DNA from: Amborella trichopoda
Taxonomy: Eukaryota > Streptophyta > Magnoliopsida > Amborellales > Amborellaceae
Length of the DNA stretch: 64,000 nucleotides
Direction of reading: 5' to 3'
Assembly (NCBI RefSeq): GCF_000471905.2
Contig: NW_006498469.1
Span: 661,581-725,580, forward strand
The translations under genes were made by a program, and so were the position numbers. Every line of letters begins with the position of its first letter. Position 1 is the first letter of the stretch. Shown here piece by piece: positions 23,511 through 35,146 of this stretch. The notes beneath the pieces were generated by a model. It did no database searches and had not been told where the DNA came from. It was given only the letters and a program-made list of their open reading frames with translations.

Positions 23511-23530
23511 AGTCCCTAGTGGATTCGTCA
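23511..23530 (-). other. Element D primer-binding site (tRNA-Arg type)
   Basis: Minus-strand TGACGAATCCACTAGGGACT, two mismatches from the copy in element B (TGACGACTCCACTGGGGACT). A CGACTCCACTGGGGA-type PBS is characteristic of Tat/Ogre elements. It is three bases inside the LTR edge. Confidence 0.75.
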
Positions 23531-23533
23531 AGC

Positions 23534-24258
23534 TGGTTAGGTGCCTCGATCTCACCTTCCGGATCTAGATGATCTGGGGCACGTATCTAGGGTTTCTGGC
23601 GAACCCGGGATTTGAGATCGCTCTCTCATAACCTTGCTCGAGAGCAAGGGCAGGTATACCAACCGATCAGAGATGCTTGAAGCCTTGGTACCCAGAGGAT
23701 TTGGAAAGTGGCACTATAGGACTGAGCCTATAGCTATGTCACTAACCTAAAGAGCCCCCCTTAAAGTGATCAAGGGAGAGAAGATAGTGTGAGAGAGAGA
23801 GAAAGAGAGAAAGAGAGAGAGGAAAGCCCCTCACAACCCGAACACTGTGTGACCTCAACTCGAGTGACCGAGTGTAAGAGAATCGATGTCTCTTATAACT
23901 CGACTACACTGTACGAGCTGATGGTTAGAGTAGAAATCCGAGAGTTAGAACCCTAGGGCACTATCTCAGGAAGACCCCGAATTGGGTGCTCAGAACTGAA
24001 AGAAGTAATAAATAAGAGAAGAAGATAAATGAATAACACAATAATGGAAAAATAAAATGAAAGATCGGTATATGGGTTGAAAGAGAGAGAAGAAAGAGTT
24101 TACAATAAGAGAAGCATGAATGGAGAGGTTTAAAGGAGGATGGACCCGCCTATGGTGCGGGTCTAACTTTAGGGGAAGATGAGAGGATGGAGGAGATGAC
24201 ACAGGAAGAGGGGCGGTCAAGAGGCTATGAGGGAGAGAGGGGCAAACAATGAGAATAT

Positions 24259-24296
<38 letters not shown>

Positions 24297-25115
24297 GTAG
24301 GAGAATATGAGATAGAGGGGTGGATAGGGGAGTGTGAGAGAGAGGGGCAGATAGGGAAGTGTGAGAGAGAAGGGTAGATAGATAGGGGAGTTGGGTGAGA
24401 GGGGCGGATGGGAGAGTAGAGTGATAGACAGGGTGGACGGGAGAGTAGAGAGAGGGTAGACATGAGAGTAAAGAGTAAGAGAGTGAGAGAGAGAAAAGAG
24501 AGAAAGATACACGAACCCGCATGAGGTATGGGTTTGTAAGCCAAGGGAGAGGAGAGAGAGAGATACGAGAGAGATATGGAGAGAGGAAGTGGCCAGGCCT
24601 ACCCTAGGTGCGGGTCTAGGCTTGGACGAGATATGAAAAGAGAGAAAGAGAGGGAGAGCTTGAGCTCTTGGACCCGCCTTGGGTCCAAGTGGGAAGAGAG
24701 AAAGAAGAGAGAAGAGAGAGAGGGAGAGAGAAATAAAAGAGAATAGAGAGGGAGAGAGAAAGAAGAGAGAAGAGAGAGGGAGAGAGAAAGAAGAGAGAAG
24801 AGAGAGGGAGAGAGAAAGAAGAGAGAGCAGAAAAACAAAAAAGAAGAGAGAGAAAGGGAGAGAGAAGAGAAAAAAGAGAGAGAAAGATAGAGAGCAGAGA
24901 GAGTGGACCTAGAATGAGCTTGAGCCTAGGTACACCTTTATCGGTCCCTTTGCATGCCCATGAGAGAGAGAGGTCTTAGTCTTGGGTCAAGGTTAGGGTC
25001 TAGGGTCTAGATGTCCAGCTCATGTAGGTTGAGGTATGGTGTATAGGAAAAAGAATGTATGGGATGGGTGTTGCACATGATTTTTTATGTACTTATATCC
25101 TCGAAGCGAATAAGG
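23534..25115 (-). repeat. Element D 5' LTR, far end uncertain
   Basis: Starts (plus coordinates) TGGTTAGGTGCCTCGATCTC, the same edge as the LTRs of A (32025) and B (46798). It then shares GATTTGAGATCGCTCTCTC and GGCAGGTATACCAACC with them. 23787-24900 is strongly GA-rich. A minus-strand TATA-like ATATAAG at about 25096-25103 sits where the TATA box lies in the related LTRs. The U3 beyond that is not clearly separable from element C, so the right edge is a guess. Confidence 0.55.
23787..24900. repeat. Purine-rich (GA)n-type domain within LTR
   Basis: Over a kilobase of mostly GA, GAGA, GGAGAGAGAAAGAAGAGA-like sequence, with a roughly 30-bp periodic block at 24690-24830. The long minus-strand frames here (for example 24544-23990) are Ser/Leu/Pro translations of CT sequence and not genes. 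Confidence 0.8.
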
Positions 25116-26402
25116 AGAGAGCCAGTAGCAACTTGGTCATATTGGTACTTAAGACACCGCCAGACCATGGAAACACCGTAAAAATAAGCCTAAAACTGGG
25201 CAACATGTAAAGAACTATCAGAACGACTTCAAATTGCATTAAAAGAGTAGTTTGGCGTACCTAAAGGACACTTTCAAAGTTTTGCTACATTATGATAAGT
25301 TTTGACATAACATTTGGTTTTCAAAACCAGCTCCTATCATACTGAAAGTGGACCCTACAATTACAACCCCATTTTAGGGGTCTCAAAATAGTACCAGACC
25401 ACCTGCATTGAAACCAGAATGTGGAAAAACCCCTAGATACCAAATTTCAACTAGATACCAAATTTCGATTCAATCGGATTCTCCATGACCATTGTAAGCC
25501 TAACTTATTATAAAAGGGTGGGTGCGACCTTAGCGAACCAGTTTCCATTTATTGAAACTGTATCATCTCAATTCAAGAGGATTTTCAAATGATCATATCT
25601 TGCTTGTTTTTGTTCGATTAAGCTCAAATTTGGACACGAGCTAGATCTTGATGACCCAATCATTTTGATATAAGGCACACATCTTGGTGTGACCCGAAGT
25701 GAGAGATTTTTTAGAGAGAAATTCAAAGAAAATGTTCATGTCTTTGTAAGGCTATAGCTCAAGATTTCAGTGACGGATCATTGCAAATACGGGTCCGTTG
25801 CGATCGTGTGTCGAAGAGCTACAGTTTGGTACAAATTTTATGTGTAATCGAAAGCCAGATGATGCAAATGTTAAGGTTGAATATGGGCATGTTTTTCTGG
25901 TTGCCTGAAACCATTTTTCGGCAAACTATCGAATTTGGAAAATGCTCAATTCTAGATCAAAACGAACCAAAATTACTGCAAAATGATTGTGACAGTGTCC
26001 TCTCCAATTTGTGACTAAAATGAAGACTTGGAATATCACAAATCAAACAACATTGATGGTTAATGATTTGCAAAGTTTATGACTTGATCGGATTTTGGGT
26101 TCTTTTTGAAAAATCTATTTCAAGATGATCAACGGCTATCAAAACATTCACAAAGTGCAAGCATCAATTCTACGACGATTGATCGCCCGAATTACCATCA
26201 TAAGTGTTCGAAAAAGCTCTCGAAAACTAGCCATGGCAAGAGGCCCCTCATGGAGGGATGGTTTGGTCATTTGTTAAAAAGTGCCGAGAGGTATTTTGGT
26301 CATTTGGTCCAACTATGGGATGATTATTTTAATTCATTAATAGTGTATTTTTTGACAATTTGGGGTACTTTTGGGCATTCCAACCCAAATTAGTGGTTGC
26401 CC

Positions 26403-26409
26403 TATATAA
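26403..26409 (+). promoter_or_regulatory. TATA box of element C LTR
   Basis: TATATAAG in CCTATATAAGGAAACC; start of transcription would be near 26435. Upstream is U3, downstream R/U5. Confidence 0.5.
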
Positions 26410-26754
26410 GGAAACCCATGTCACTTGTAAGAAAGTTTTAGTCTTTGAAGGCTTCATCATAATAATATGTGAGCATTTTGGAGTGAATTTGTATTTATTC
26501 ACTTTTATTTGCTCTTAAGTTCAAGACCAAAGGGAGAGGAGAGAGAAACATTTCTTAGAGAGAGAAATAACTCTAAACTATCATACACTTTCGCCTATTC
26601 CCTACTCCACCGTAACCGATTCCATACACCACACTACACCCAAACCTAAGCCCTCTCTCTCACGTGCGTTCATGGGGACTCATCGAGGTGCACCTAGGAA
26701 CACATGCACCACTCTCATTCTTTCTTGCCTGAGGTCATTGACCCGTGCCTAGGG

Positions 26755-27345
26755 CAGGCTTAGCTCCCTCTTTGCTTCTACCCGCACTTTGCTGCGCACT
26801 TGTCTACCCATGCTCTGCTGCGCACACTTCTACTCGCGTCATGCTGCACACCCATCTACACTCTCTGCTTCTACCCATGCCCTATTGCGCACTTGTACCT
26901 GTGCTCTATGCACACTTCTACCCGTGCCCGGCTACGCACTTGTACTTGTGCTCTACGCACATTCCTACCCGTGCTCTCTTCGCGCACTTGTGCCCGTGCT
27001 CTATGAACATTTCTACCCACGCCCTGCTACACACTTGTACCCTTGCTCTACACACACTTCTACCAGTGCCTTGTTGCGCACTTGTACCTATTCTCTGCAC
27101 ACATTCCTACATGCTCTCTCTTCATGCACTTGTACTCGTGCTCTACGCACACTTCTACCTACGCCATGTCGCGCACTTGTACCCGTGCTCTATACACATT
27201 CCTACCTGTGGTCTCTTCGTGCCCCTCTACATGTGCTCTATGCACTTTCCTACCTGCACTCTCGTCATGCAATTGTACTTGTGCTCCCCTCACACTCATA
27301 CTCGTACTCTCTTTCCACACCTAGCCATATGCATTTACTTCATTG
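26755..27345 (+). repeat. Minisatellite in the LTR of element C
   Basis: Imperfect repeats of CACTTGTACCCGTGCTCTAC/GCACACTTCTACCCGTGCCC type, alternating two related half-units of about 30 bp (roughly 60-bp full period), about ten full units. Open in several frames (up to 219 codons) because the repeat lacks stops; the Cys/Thr/Leu/His-rich translation is repeat-derived and should not be annotated as protein. Confidence 0.8.
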
Positions 27346-27982
27346 ATTGTCCTTCTCGTAGCTTAAAACATTTGAACCTGGAAGGTCATAAGACAATATT
27401 TTAGAGTCTTAATAATGAGGTTGTTGCTCTAACTACGTTCTCGCACAGTCAATCGAGGTTGTAAGAAACATTGCTTTTTTGACATCCATTCACTTGAGTT
27501 GTAGTCGTCCCGAGTTAGACTTCTTCAGAATTTTGACTGTCATGCTATCTCAACTGACTATCCGGTCATATAGGGTCCGAGCCACGAGAAGGCTTTCTTC
27601 CCACACCGAGCCACTCATTAACAAAACCTAATAAAGAAGAACATTTTTATTTGAATTTGCAATAATAGCTTTCTAAGAAAGAACCGAGATGAAGTGTTGA
27701 TGTTTGAAAGGGGTTCGCATCCAAACCATGCTACTGGACAACCGAACGGCTTTCGTGAATTGATCTAAGAGGGCGTTTCTGTTCGGGCATTTCCCATGAC
27801 CCCAACTCGGTGAGGATGGTGCCTTAGTTCATCTCTTCGTCGTTCTTTAAAATCCTCTCACAAGTTGGACACACATATCTGCACAAAGTGACACCACGAG
27901 GCGTGTGAGCGACCCTCGTGAGGCCACGCGGTTGTTCGAGAGGGGGTTAAACACGAACCGGTCAACCCATGCCCCGACCAAC

Positions 27983-28001
27983 TAACGACTCCACTGGGAA
28001 A
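27983..28001 (+). other. Element C primer-binding site (tRNA-Arg type)
   Basis: TAACGACTCCACTGGGAAA two bases after the LTR edge, close to the CGACTCCACTGGGGA site of element B but on the opposite strand. It sets the orientation of element C as plus. Confidence 0.65.
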
Positions 28002-29782
28002 AGCCACCTTATGGTTGGCATGAACTGCTCTCAAACATATATTTCATCTCTTTCTTTCTTTAAAACTGCTATGGAGTTCAGTTACTCCTCTTTCATCCGA
28101 ATTAGGGATTTCATCATCCCCACATTCGCGAATTCACCCATGGGAAGTATAATTTTTCATTCCGCTGCTCCTATGTATATCTTGAGTGGTCACTCGGGCC
28201 CTATCACCCTTGCTTAGGCTAAGGGAGACTCAAGAAAGGCTAGTCAAACCCTTCATTCCCTCTCTTCCGACATCAAAGGTACTTCCATTAATGTCAATTG
28301 CATGAGTGGTCCTAAAATCACTTCTCTTCATGCTCACTCTACTACTTGTAGACACTCTACCAGTCATAAGCTTAAGAATCGTTCTAACACCATTCCTTCT
28401 CTTCCTATGGTTGGTTCTTCTAAGGCCACCATCTCTGTGGGTAACCACAAAGGTACCCCACCCTCACTCTACATGGGCATTACCCCTATTAGTACGTTGC
28501 CTCACACATATCATCCTAGCGATTCCCTCGCCGGACCATCTTGCTCGGATGGCTCCAAAGCCATTCCCCACATGCTTACACATGTCATGGACAATGGTTT
28601 AACCATTGCTGTGATAAATTGAGGCAAGCAAAATCTCACCCTTGTCCCCTCACCTACTTTGGGTCTCTTGGGACCTGGATCCACAAGAGTGGTACTCAAA
28701 CCACTCGTGCATTTTATGATATTCACATGACTCGAGGGCAGTCTAAAGACTGCACCCGAAAGAGCACATGACATACGACCCAGTCAAGGGTCACAATGAA
28801 ACATGCACTTGCATGCTAAAAGGAGTGGTCCTAAGACTACCATAATTGCATGGGTTAGCATTTCAAATGCCAAACCTTTCACCTCACCAGGGGCTGGTTC
28901 CCAAGCCACCCCAAACACTTAAATATTAGGCATACGGGAAAGGGCTATTTACACACACCCTCATCTACCCCTAAGCCCATGGCTACGTGGTACTCAAAGA
29001 ATTTACCTTCGAGTACCATCCTGTCTATTCCTTCTTCATATGTATGAGTCAGCTCTCGAGATTGGACTTAGGGTAAAATGATGCCCCTGACGATGAAGCA
29101 ATTCATCCCTTCTTCAAGCAAACCAAAACCTCCAAAATCGACTGCATGCTCCCTCCTCTCAAGGAATCACACACTGTTCAAGTTGATTAACTTTGATCTC
29201 ATCTCTTTGGGACAACCCAGTCGATCAGGATGTCAAAGCCAATTCCAATTATGGGAGAAAATTTATTGGAAATTGCAAGTAAAAACTGAAGGGGATGAAG
29301 GTGCCACTCCAGAAAAAGAAAGTAGAGTCTTCAACTTCAGAAGACATACTAAAGAGGAATTCGCTCTACCCATTGCAAACCATGGTAGGACCAGAGACAC
29401 ATGGCATCGTTCACAACTGCATCATAGGGGTGCAAGAATATGAACCTAGTTCATCTGAATCGCGGCCCAAGGCCGTCACGAGCAATTGACAGAGATATGG
29501 CCCCAAGTCTGTCATGAGCCAATCAGAATTGAGTCATGGCCCCAAGGCCGTCTCGCGCCATGCTTGCCAGAAACATGGCCCCAAGGTCGTCAAGAGCCAA
29601 TAATCACCCGATTTTTTAGGCAGTCCCAAGTTCAATTGGGCCAATCTGAGCCTTTCCTACTTGGATTGCTAGATTGAGGTGTGAAAAGGATCGGGATTAC
29701 CCCCATCGAAGAATCAGTTAGGTCTGAAGAAAGAGCTGATGTGATGGTAGTCAGCTAGGATGGCAATGGTCCTGAAGATCCG
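28002..29782 (+). other. Element C leader / upstream coding remnants
   Basis: Plus-strand pieces at 27969-28217, 28302-28622, 29078-29443 and 29486-29677 are Ser/Thr/Pro-rich and match no domain I recognise. A GGCCCCAAGGCCGTC phrase recurs at 29464-29595. Ogre-like elements can carry an extra ORF between the 5' LTR and gag; these pieces may be its remains, but this is only positional. Confidence 0.35.
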
Positions 29783-32024
29783 ATGGTGCATTTCAATGAG
29801 ATCTTGAACAATATATTGGACATTCTCAAAGGCCTAGAAAATGCTCGGCCAATTGGGTATCCTCGCATCAAGAGGCCAATTCTCCTCTCCCCCTCAATTC
29901 GAAGAAGAATAAAGGAGGCTTCCACCTCCTCCTATGGCCCAAACTCCAAGACCTTCGAATCTGTCTCTCTTGATGGTCAACCAAATATAGCATCTCAAGT
30001 TATTTCCCCAGCGGTGACCCAAGAAGACATTCAAACTATGATCAATATAAGTATCCAAGGCTTACATACTTCAAAGTCATAGGAAAACGTTAATTATGAG
30101 AAGCCTTAACCACCTTTTATTGATCAAATCCCTTTTCCACTAGGTTACCAAAAAGGAATATTGCATGTCTTTGATGGCACCCACCTCAGCAACATGTGGC
30201 ACACTTCATGTCAGCATGTCAAGAGTCAACTTCTGACCCCAAACTACTTCTTTAACAGTTTGTGGAAATCTTAGTTGGGCCTGCCTTCAAGTGCTATGCA
30301 CGTTTACACCCAAATTCAGTTCATTCTTGGGAAGAAATGGAACATTTTTTCTACAAATGCTTTTACGAGGAAGGCCGAGAAGTTCATGCCATAAAACTTA
30401 TCACAATGACCCAAGGAGCGAATGAACCAGTAAAATGAATACATCTAGAGATGGAGGGATCTCGCGGTGTATCAAAGCATCCCCATGTTTGAGATTGATA
30501 TCGTGTAGGCATGCATAAGAAACACGAAGAAAGAAATTTCCTTTCATGTTAAGGCTTCAAACCCTCTCACCTTCTCAGACATGATTTTGAAGGTGATAAA
30601 AATGGATAGTCATCACAAACATCATGGTGGGACTCAAGTTTAAACTTCTGGGGGAGGTCAATGATGGAATTTCATCAACAATAAACCTAACCCTCGTGTT
30701 GTCAACAAAGAAACACGGTCAGTGCAGCGGTCACGACCGCACCCATTATCCTCAAGCTCTCAACTAATGTCACCCCTCTCAAGACATTAGACACCTCTTG
30801 GGGGATAATGCAGTTACGGGGTCAAGGGGAACTCCAACGTTAGCAAGTTCAACATCAGGGTTATAATAGGGTGCTTCCACTGCAAAACTTGTACTAGTGG
30901 AGCAATTCACACAAAATTTGAACAAACAGTACAATTTTTACAAAGCATGGGTTCCGACTCTCTTGAGAATGTTATTGGAACAAGGCATGATAATTCTTCC
31001 TAAACCAAAAAGACCAGATCAAGTCGGGTTATTGAGCATATCATAGGATGTTAAGCCATCCCATGCAAGACTGCCTTCAACTCAAAGGCCACATCAAAAC
31101 CTTGATTTAGAAAGGGAAAATTAATTTAGAAAGTCTCAGAAAGTATTTCGAGACTACAGAGGCTTCACATGTAGTCACTGTCAAAGAAGAGTAAATACAG
31201 ACCATGTAACCATTGTCTTCCAAACCTTTTTACAATGGTAGTGCTACAAGGGTTGATTACTCCGCTTTCAACAAGACAACTCAAGAATATGGTTCGAGAT
31301 ACTAAAAATATCTGGTGCCCATTCCACCTAGTGTATGGCCATGAGATATCTTAGTGTGCGAGTTTCAAAATGTTTATATGAGAGTCCATCGTTGAAGGAT
31401 GAATCATAGTGAACATCCCAGTTCAAACTTGCGGACCACCTAAACCAACAACCTCGCAAAATGCTATTAAAGCACTCCCCTCTACTTCTCATAGTATGAA
31501 GGAAGAAGAGAGAGGTCAATTGAACAGGTCTCAGAAGGCAAAAGAGACTATGGAAGCCTAACATATGGTTGTGGTACAAGAGAATAGCTTTGTAGCATTC
31601 TCATGGACAGGCTATCTCTCGATATGTTCCCTATAATCTTCGAAAAGCTGGTACAACAAGAGATTATTACACCTTGCCTGCCTAAGATGTCGAAACATCT
31701 AAAAAAGGAAGGTCAGGAATTGTGATGCCAATACCACCTAATGAAGGGACATGATTTGTTCCACTGCTATGGGTTTCGAGTCATCTTGGATAAACTTGTG
31801 AAGAGTAGTGAAGTGTTCATGGATAACACACCACCTCCACAGCAAAAAGTCACTCAAGAATTCAAGGCTTTGTTGCACAAGATAATGGAGTAGATTCAAA
31901 CTCTTACCCTTGAAGTCCCTACTCCCCATGCTCCTATCAAAGTACGCGGCTCATGGCAAGAGCACCAGGGTCGTGGAAAGAAGAAAAGGCTCAAGAGGGA
32001 GGCTGTTAAACAAGTAAATATGGC
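29783..32024 (+). pseudogene. Element C gag, heavily decayed
   Basis: Open at 29783-30082, then the gag core appears across stops in several frames. HSWEEMEHFFYKCFYEEGRE (near 30320-30385) parallels TWQEMKQLFYQCFY in element B, and ISFHVKASNPLTFSDMILK (near 30535-30595) parallels IALHVEASNPPFMSELISK. Two zinc-binding-like motifs follow: WCPFHLVYGHEIS.CASF (about 31312-31365) and HLMKGHDLFHCYGFR near 31735-31780. Many stops. The sequence ends at 32024 where element A begins; the remainder of C should lie beyond A's other end, outside the window. Confidence 0.68.
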
Positions 32025-35000
32025 TGGTTAGGTGCCTCGATCTCTCCTTCCGGATCTAGATGATATGGCAGCCCGTGTCTGGGGTCTCGAGGGAACCTTG
32101 GACTTGAGATAGCTCTCTCGGGAACCTTGCTAACAAATAAGGCAGGTAGACAAACCGATGAGAGAGGAATTTAAGGTGGGTTCGGGACTTTCTCGGGCTG
32201 GCCCGCGTGGGTACCCTCTTAGATCATGAATAAAGCCCCCCCGTCATAAAACTGGTTCAGAATCACCTCCCTTGGCCTATATTCTCCTGTTTCTGTAATC
32301 ACACACATATGGAAAATGTTACAAGACAAGTGGGTCAAGGGACCCCACCTTGCCTTTGGGGAACATACACCAGCGTGCACATTCAAAAAGAGGAAGAGAA
32401 GAATGAGAGAAGAAACATTAAGGTTAGAAGAATTTGACCAGATGGTGAGACCGACACAGTGGCTAAACTAGTAAGTAATTGACTCGATGTGGCAGTAGAA
32501 CAGGCTCGGTAACTCAGACCGGCTCAACAGAATTACTATTAGACGATAATATTAATATTGAATAGCTAGACACAATGGCTAGTCTATCGTAGCGATAAAG
32601 CGGACACAATAACTCTGACCAGCACAACGACTTTATGGCTAAATGATAGAACTACCATGGAAGGCTAGTCTCGACCCCTCTTAATCAAATGAAAGAATAA
32701 AAGAAAGAATATAGATCAGAGAGAGAGAGAAAAGAAAAAGGAAAAGAGAAGAAGAAGAGAATAGAAAGGAGGGGAGAAAGAGAAGGAAAGGAGAATAAGA
32801 GCGTGACAGAGGATAGAGGGAAAATAAAAGGTAAAGATAGACACAAACGACAATGAGAGAAGGAGAGAGAACACTTAGATGGTGATGTGTCCCCACATGT
32901 TGTGACGAGTAGGGAGAAGAAAGAAAAGACACAGGCGATGATGCGCTTCGACCGACTGTTACAGAAGGAAGGGGAGAGAAGACACAGGTGGTGCTGAGCC
33001 TTCACCCGTTGTGTTAGAAGAAGAAGAAAGAGAAAACAGATGGCGTTGAGCCTTCGCCAGCTGTGGTGGAAGAAGAAGAAAGAGAAGACACAGGCAGCAC
33101 TAAGCCTTCACTAGCTGTGGTGGAAGAAGAGGAAAGGGAAGACATAGGTGGAAGAAGAGGAAAGAAAAGACAAAGGCAACTTTAAGCCTTTGTTGGTTGT
33201 GGTCGAAGAAGAGGAAAGAGAAGACACAGGCGGCACTGAGCCCTCGCCGACTATGGTGGAAGAAGATAAGAGATAGAGCACAGACGGCAATGGACATCAT
33301 CTTTTAGGACACAAGAGAGACAAAAGAGAGAGCATAGATAGCAATGGACTTCGGTGTCTAGGACACAAGAGAGACAAGAGAGTTTTGACAGAGGTCCGGC
33401 CCGCCAACCAGGTCATGGCTCGACTCACTGTTTGTATCTAAAAAACAGGAAGGCATCACACCTGATAAGAGGTTCGCCATGGGTGAGTAAAGAAAAGAAA
33501 GAAGAGCAGGGAAAGAGAGACATGATAGACCAGAGGAGGAAGAAAGAGAAAGAGATAGGATGAGACGAGAGAGAAAGGGAGAGATGAGAGAGAAAAGAAG
33601 AGAGAGATTGAGATGAGAGAGAGAATGAGAGAGAAAAATAAAGATAGAGATGAGAGAGAACAGAGGAGAGAGAAAGAGAGAGATTGAGATGAGAGAGAAA
33701 AGAGGAGAGAAAATTACCTTACCGAGGGTATCGACCCTTTTATTCTTTCTCCTCTCTCTCACTCCAAGATACATACACGAACTTAAGTAAGAATTGACAT
33801 CTTTATTGAATGATTGAAGAATGAACCCAAGGTCTTCTATAATTAAGTTTTGCATGTTTATATCGAATGGAGCCCAAACATGGGTGGATATCCAAGAACT
33901 AGCCTAATTGATGATAATTGGAATTATTTTGAATTAAAAAAATTAAGAAAATAGGATGTAAAAGGACTGTTTTGCCCTTGGCTAACAATAGATAGAATTA
34001 TAGAACAGTCCCTGCTGCTGCCCTAGAACTTGCGTGACCTTCTGTGACTGATCCGAGGTTGTTTTGATGCCCGTTTGATCGAAAGATGATTGTTTTCTTG
34101 TAGGGCTTGGCATGACGATCAATTTGATACCAACTTCGAGCCATGGATCATGTTTTTAGACCACAATCATGAGACTTGAAATTTGCATAAATCTTGAAAA
34201 TTTCGGATCAATAGCATGCTCGTTCCTTGATGTTTTTCTGTGATTTCTTATTGTAGTGGACTGAGCATACCATCACGATCGTGTGGCAACAAATGGGATG
34301 CGATTTAGAGCTCGAAAGAAGATTTCACAACTTTTGGGTTTTGGCCGGAACCTAGAATTCGATGACCGAAATTTACAGTCACTTCATCTCCTTCTTGTGT
34401 AAAATCCAGCTATTCATCATGTATGGGGTTTGAACCAATGATAGCCCTAGACCTTACACACACGATGGAATTAGTTTCATGTCGATCCTATGCGTGATCG
34501 CTTTGATTTAGCAGCTCGAGTGAGGTGTGTCGTTGCTGAATTTTCTGCAACTTCTTCACGAATCTGTAAATTCTCTCTAGCTTTTCTCCCTGCTCGGGTG
34601 TCATCACGGAGTGTACCACATATCAAAATGCTCATCTTGACGAGACAAACATTCTCACAGAATTTGAGTGCGATCCGACTCGAAACAGGTGAGATATGGG
34701 TCCCGAAAGTCTCTATCTGTGATTGTGAAAACAATCACTTTTAATATTGTTTTGGTGTAGGGTGGCCACATGGGAATAGTGTGTAGCTCCTCATGTTTCA
34801 ATGTTTTTTCTCATAAATTTGTCTTGAACTGTCTGATTAAGATGAAACTTGACCCATAGGGGTTTTCGATGGTGTCAGATCCAATGGTGGTTGTCTGACA
34901 GTTGTTTGACACACTAAAAACATAGTTCTAGTTGTAAGGGCTCGTTTCACGGTGCTAGAGGCTATTTTTTCTGAAGTTGTTTCTTTGTGTTCACTGCATT

Positions 35001-35146
35001 TGACATGTCGGATTGTGATGAAACTTGGCAAGTGGCCTTTTAGAGTACTTATGAAGATCTTGACCAGTTTTGGGGTTATTTTGAGAATTGTTGAGAATTT
35101 CATTGTTTTGTCAGGCTTTATTGACCAGCTTCCTCTTTATTCCACA
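32025..35146 (-). repeat. Element A 3' LTR
   Basis: Edge TGGTTAGGTGCCTCGATCTC at 32025. The minus-strand TATA-like GATATAAAC at about 33857-33864 divides R-U5 (32025-33850) from U3 (33865-35146). The right edge is placed near 35146 (CCACA), just before sequence shared with B's 3' UTR. It holds GA-rich stretches (32695-32800, 33480-33715) and 54-bp-type repeats (33005-33260). Matches the split 5' LTR copies at 45011-46797 and 63282-64000. Confidence 0.7.
33005..33260. repeat. 54-bp-type repeats in LTR of element A
   Basis: About four to five imperfect units built on GTGGAAGAAGAGGAAAGAGA followed by AGACACAGGCGGCACTGAGC and CTTCGCCGGCTGT. The same family occurs at 45850-46165 in the other LTR of A. 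Confidence 0.75.

Larger units (their letters stand above)
20387..25115 (-). mobile_element. Element D: internally deleted Tat-lineage retrotransposon
   Basis: Minus-strand order: 5' LTR (right), tRNA-Arg-type PBS, deletion, RT, RNase H, aRNH, integrase. Gag and protease are gone and the 3' UTR/3' LTR are lost at the junction with element E (20244). The short piece 20244-20386 has no features beyond the decayed integrase tail. The aRNH plus the PBS type identify the Tat clade. Confidence 0.75.
25116..27980 (+). repeat. Element C 5' LTR (left edge uncertain)
   Basis: Plus-strand LTR ending CCCCGACCA at 27980, just before the PBS. It contains a TATA box (26403-26409) with a leader after it, typical Tat U3 phrasing upstream (25560-26390), and a minisatellite (26755-27345) in the R/U5 part. 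The small plus-strand frames (25781-26014, 26106-26393) show no domain. Where it meets the LTR of D is not resolved. Confidence 0.5.
25116..32024 (+). mobile_element. Element C: plus-strand Tat-like element, 5' part
   Basis: 5' LTR, tRNA-Arg-type PBS and decayed gag, all plus-strand, interrupted by element A. Gag similarity to B and the PBS type place it in or near the Tat clade. Older than A by nesting order and by its many stops. Confidence 0.6.

Noticed and set aside
23990..24544. 184-codon minus-strand frame, Ser/Leu/Pro-rich
   Set aside because: Translation of a CT-rich tract (GA on +) within an LTR.
26745..27404. 219-codon plus-strand open frame
   Set aside because: It is the translation of a stop-free minisatellite; other frames over the same repeat are equally open.
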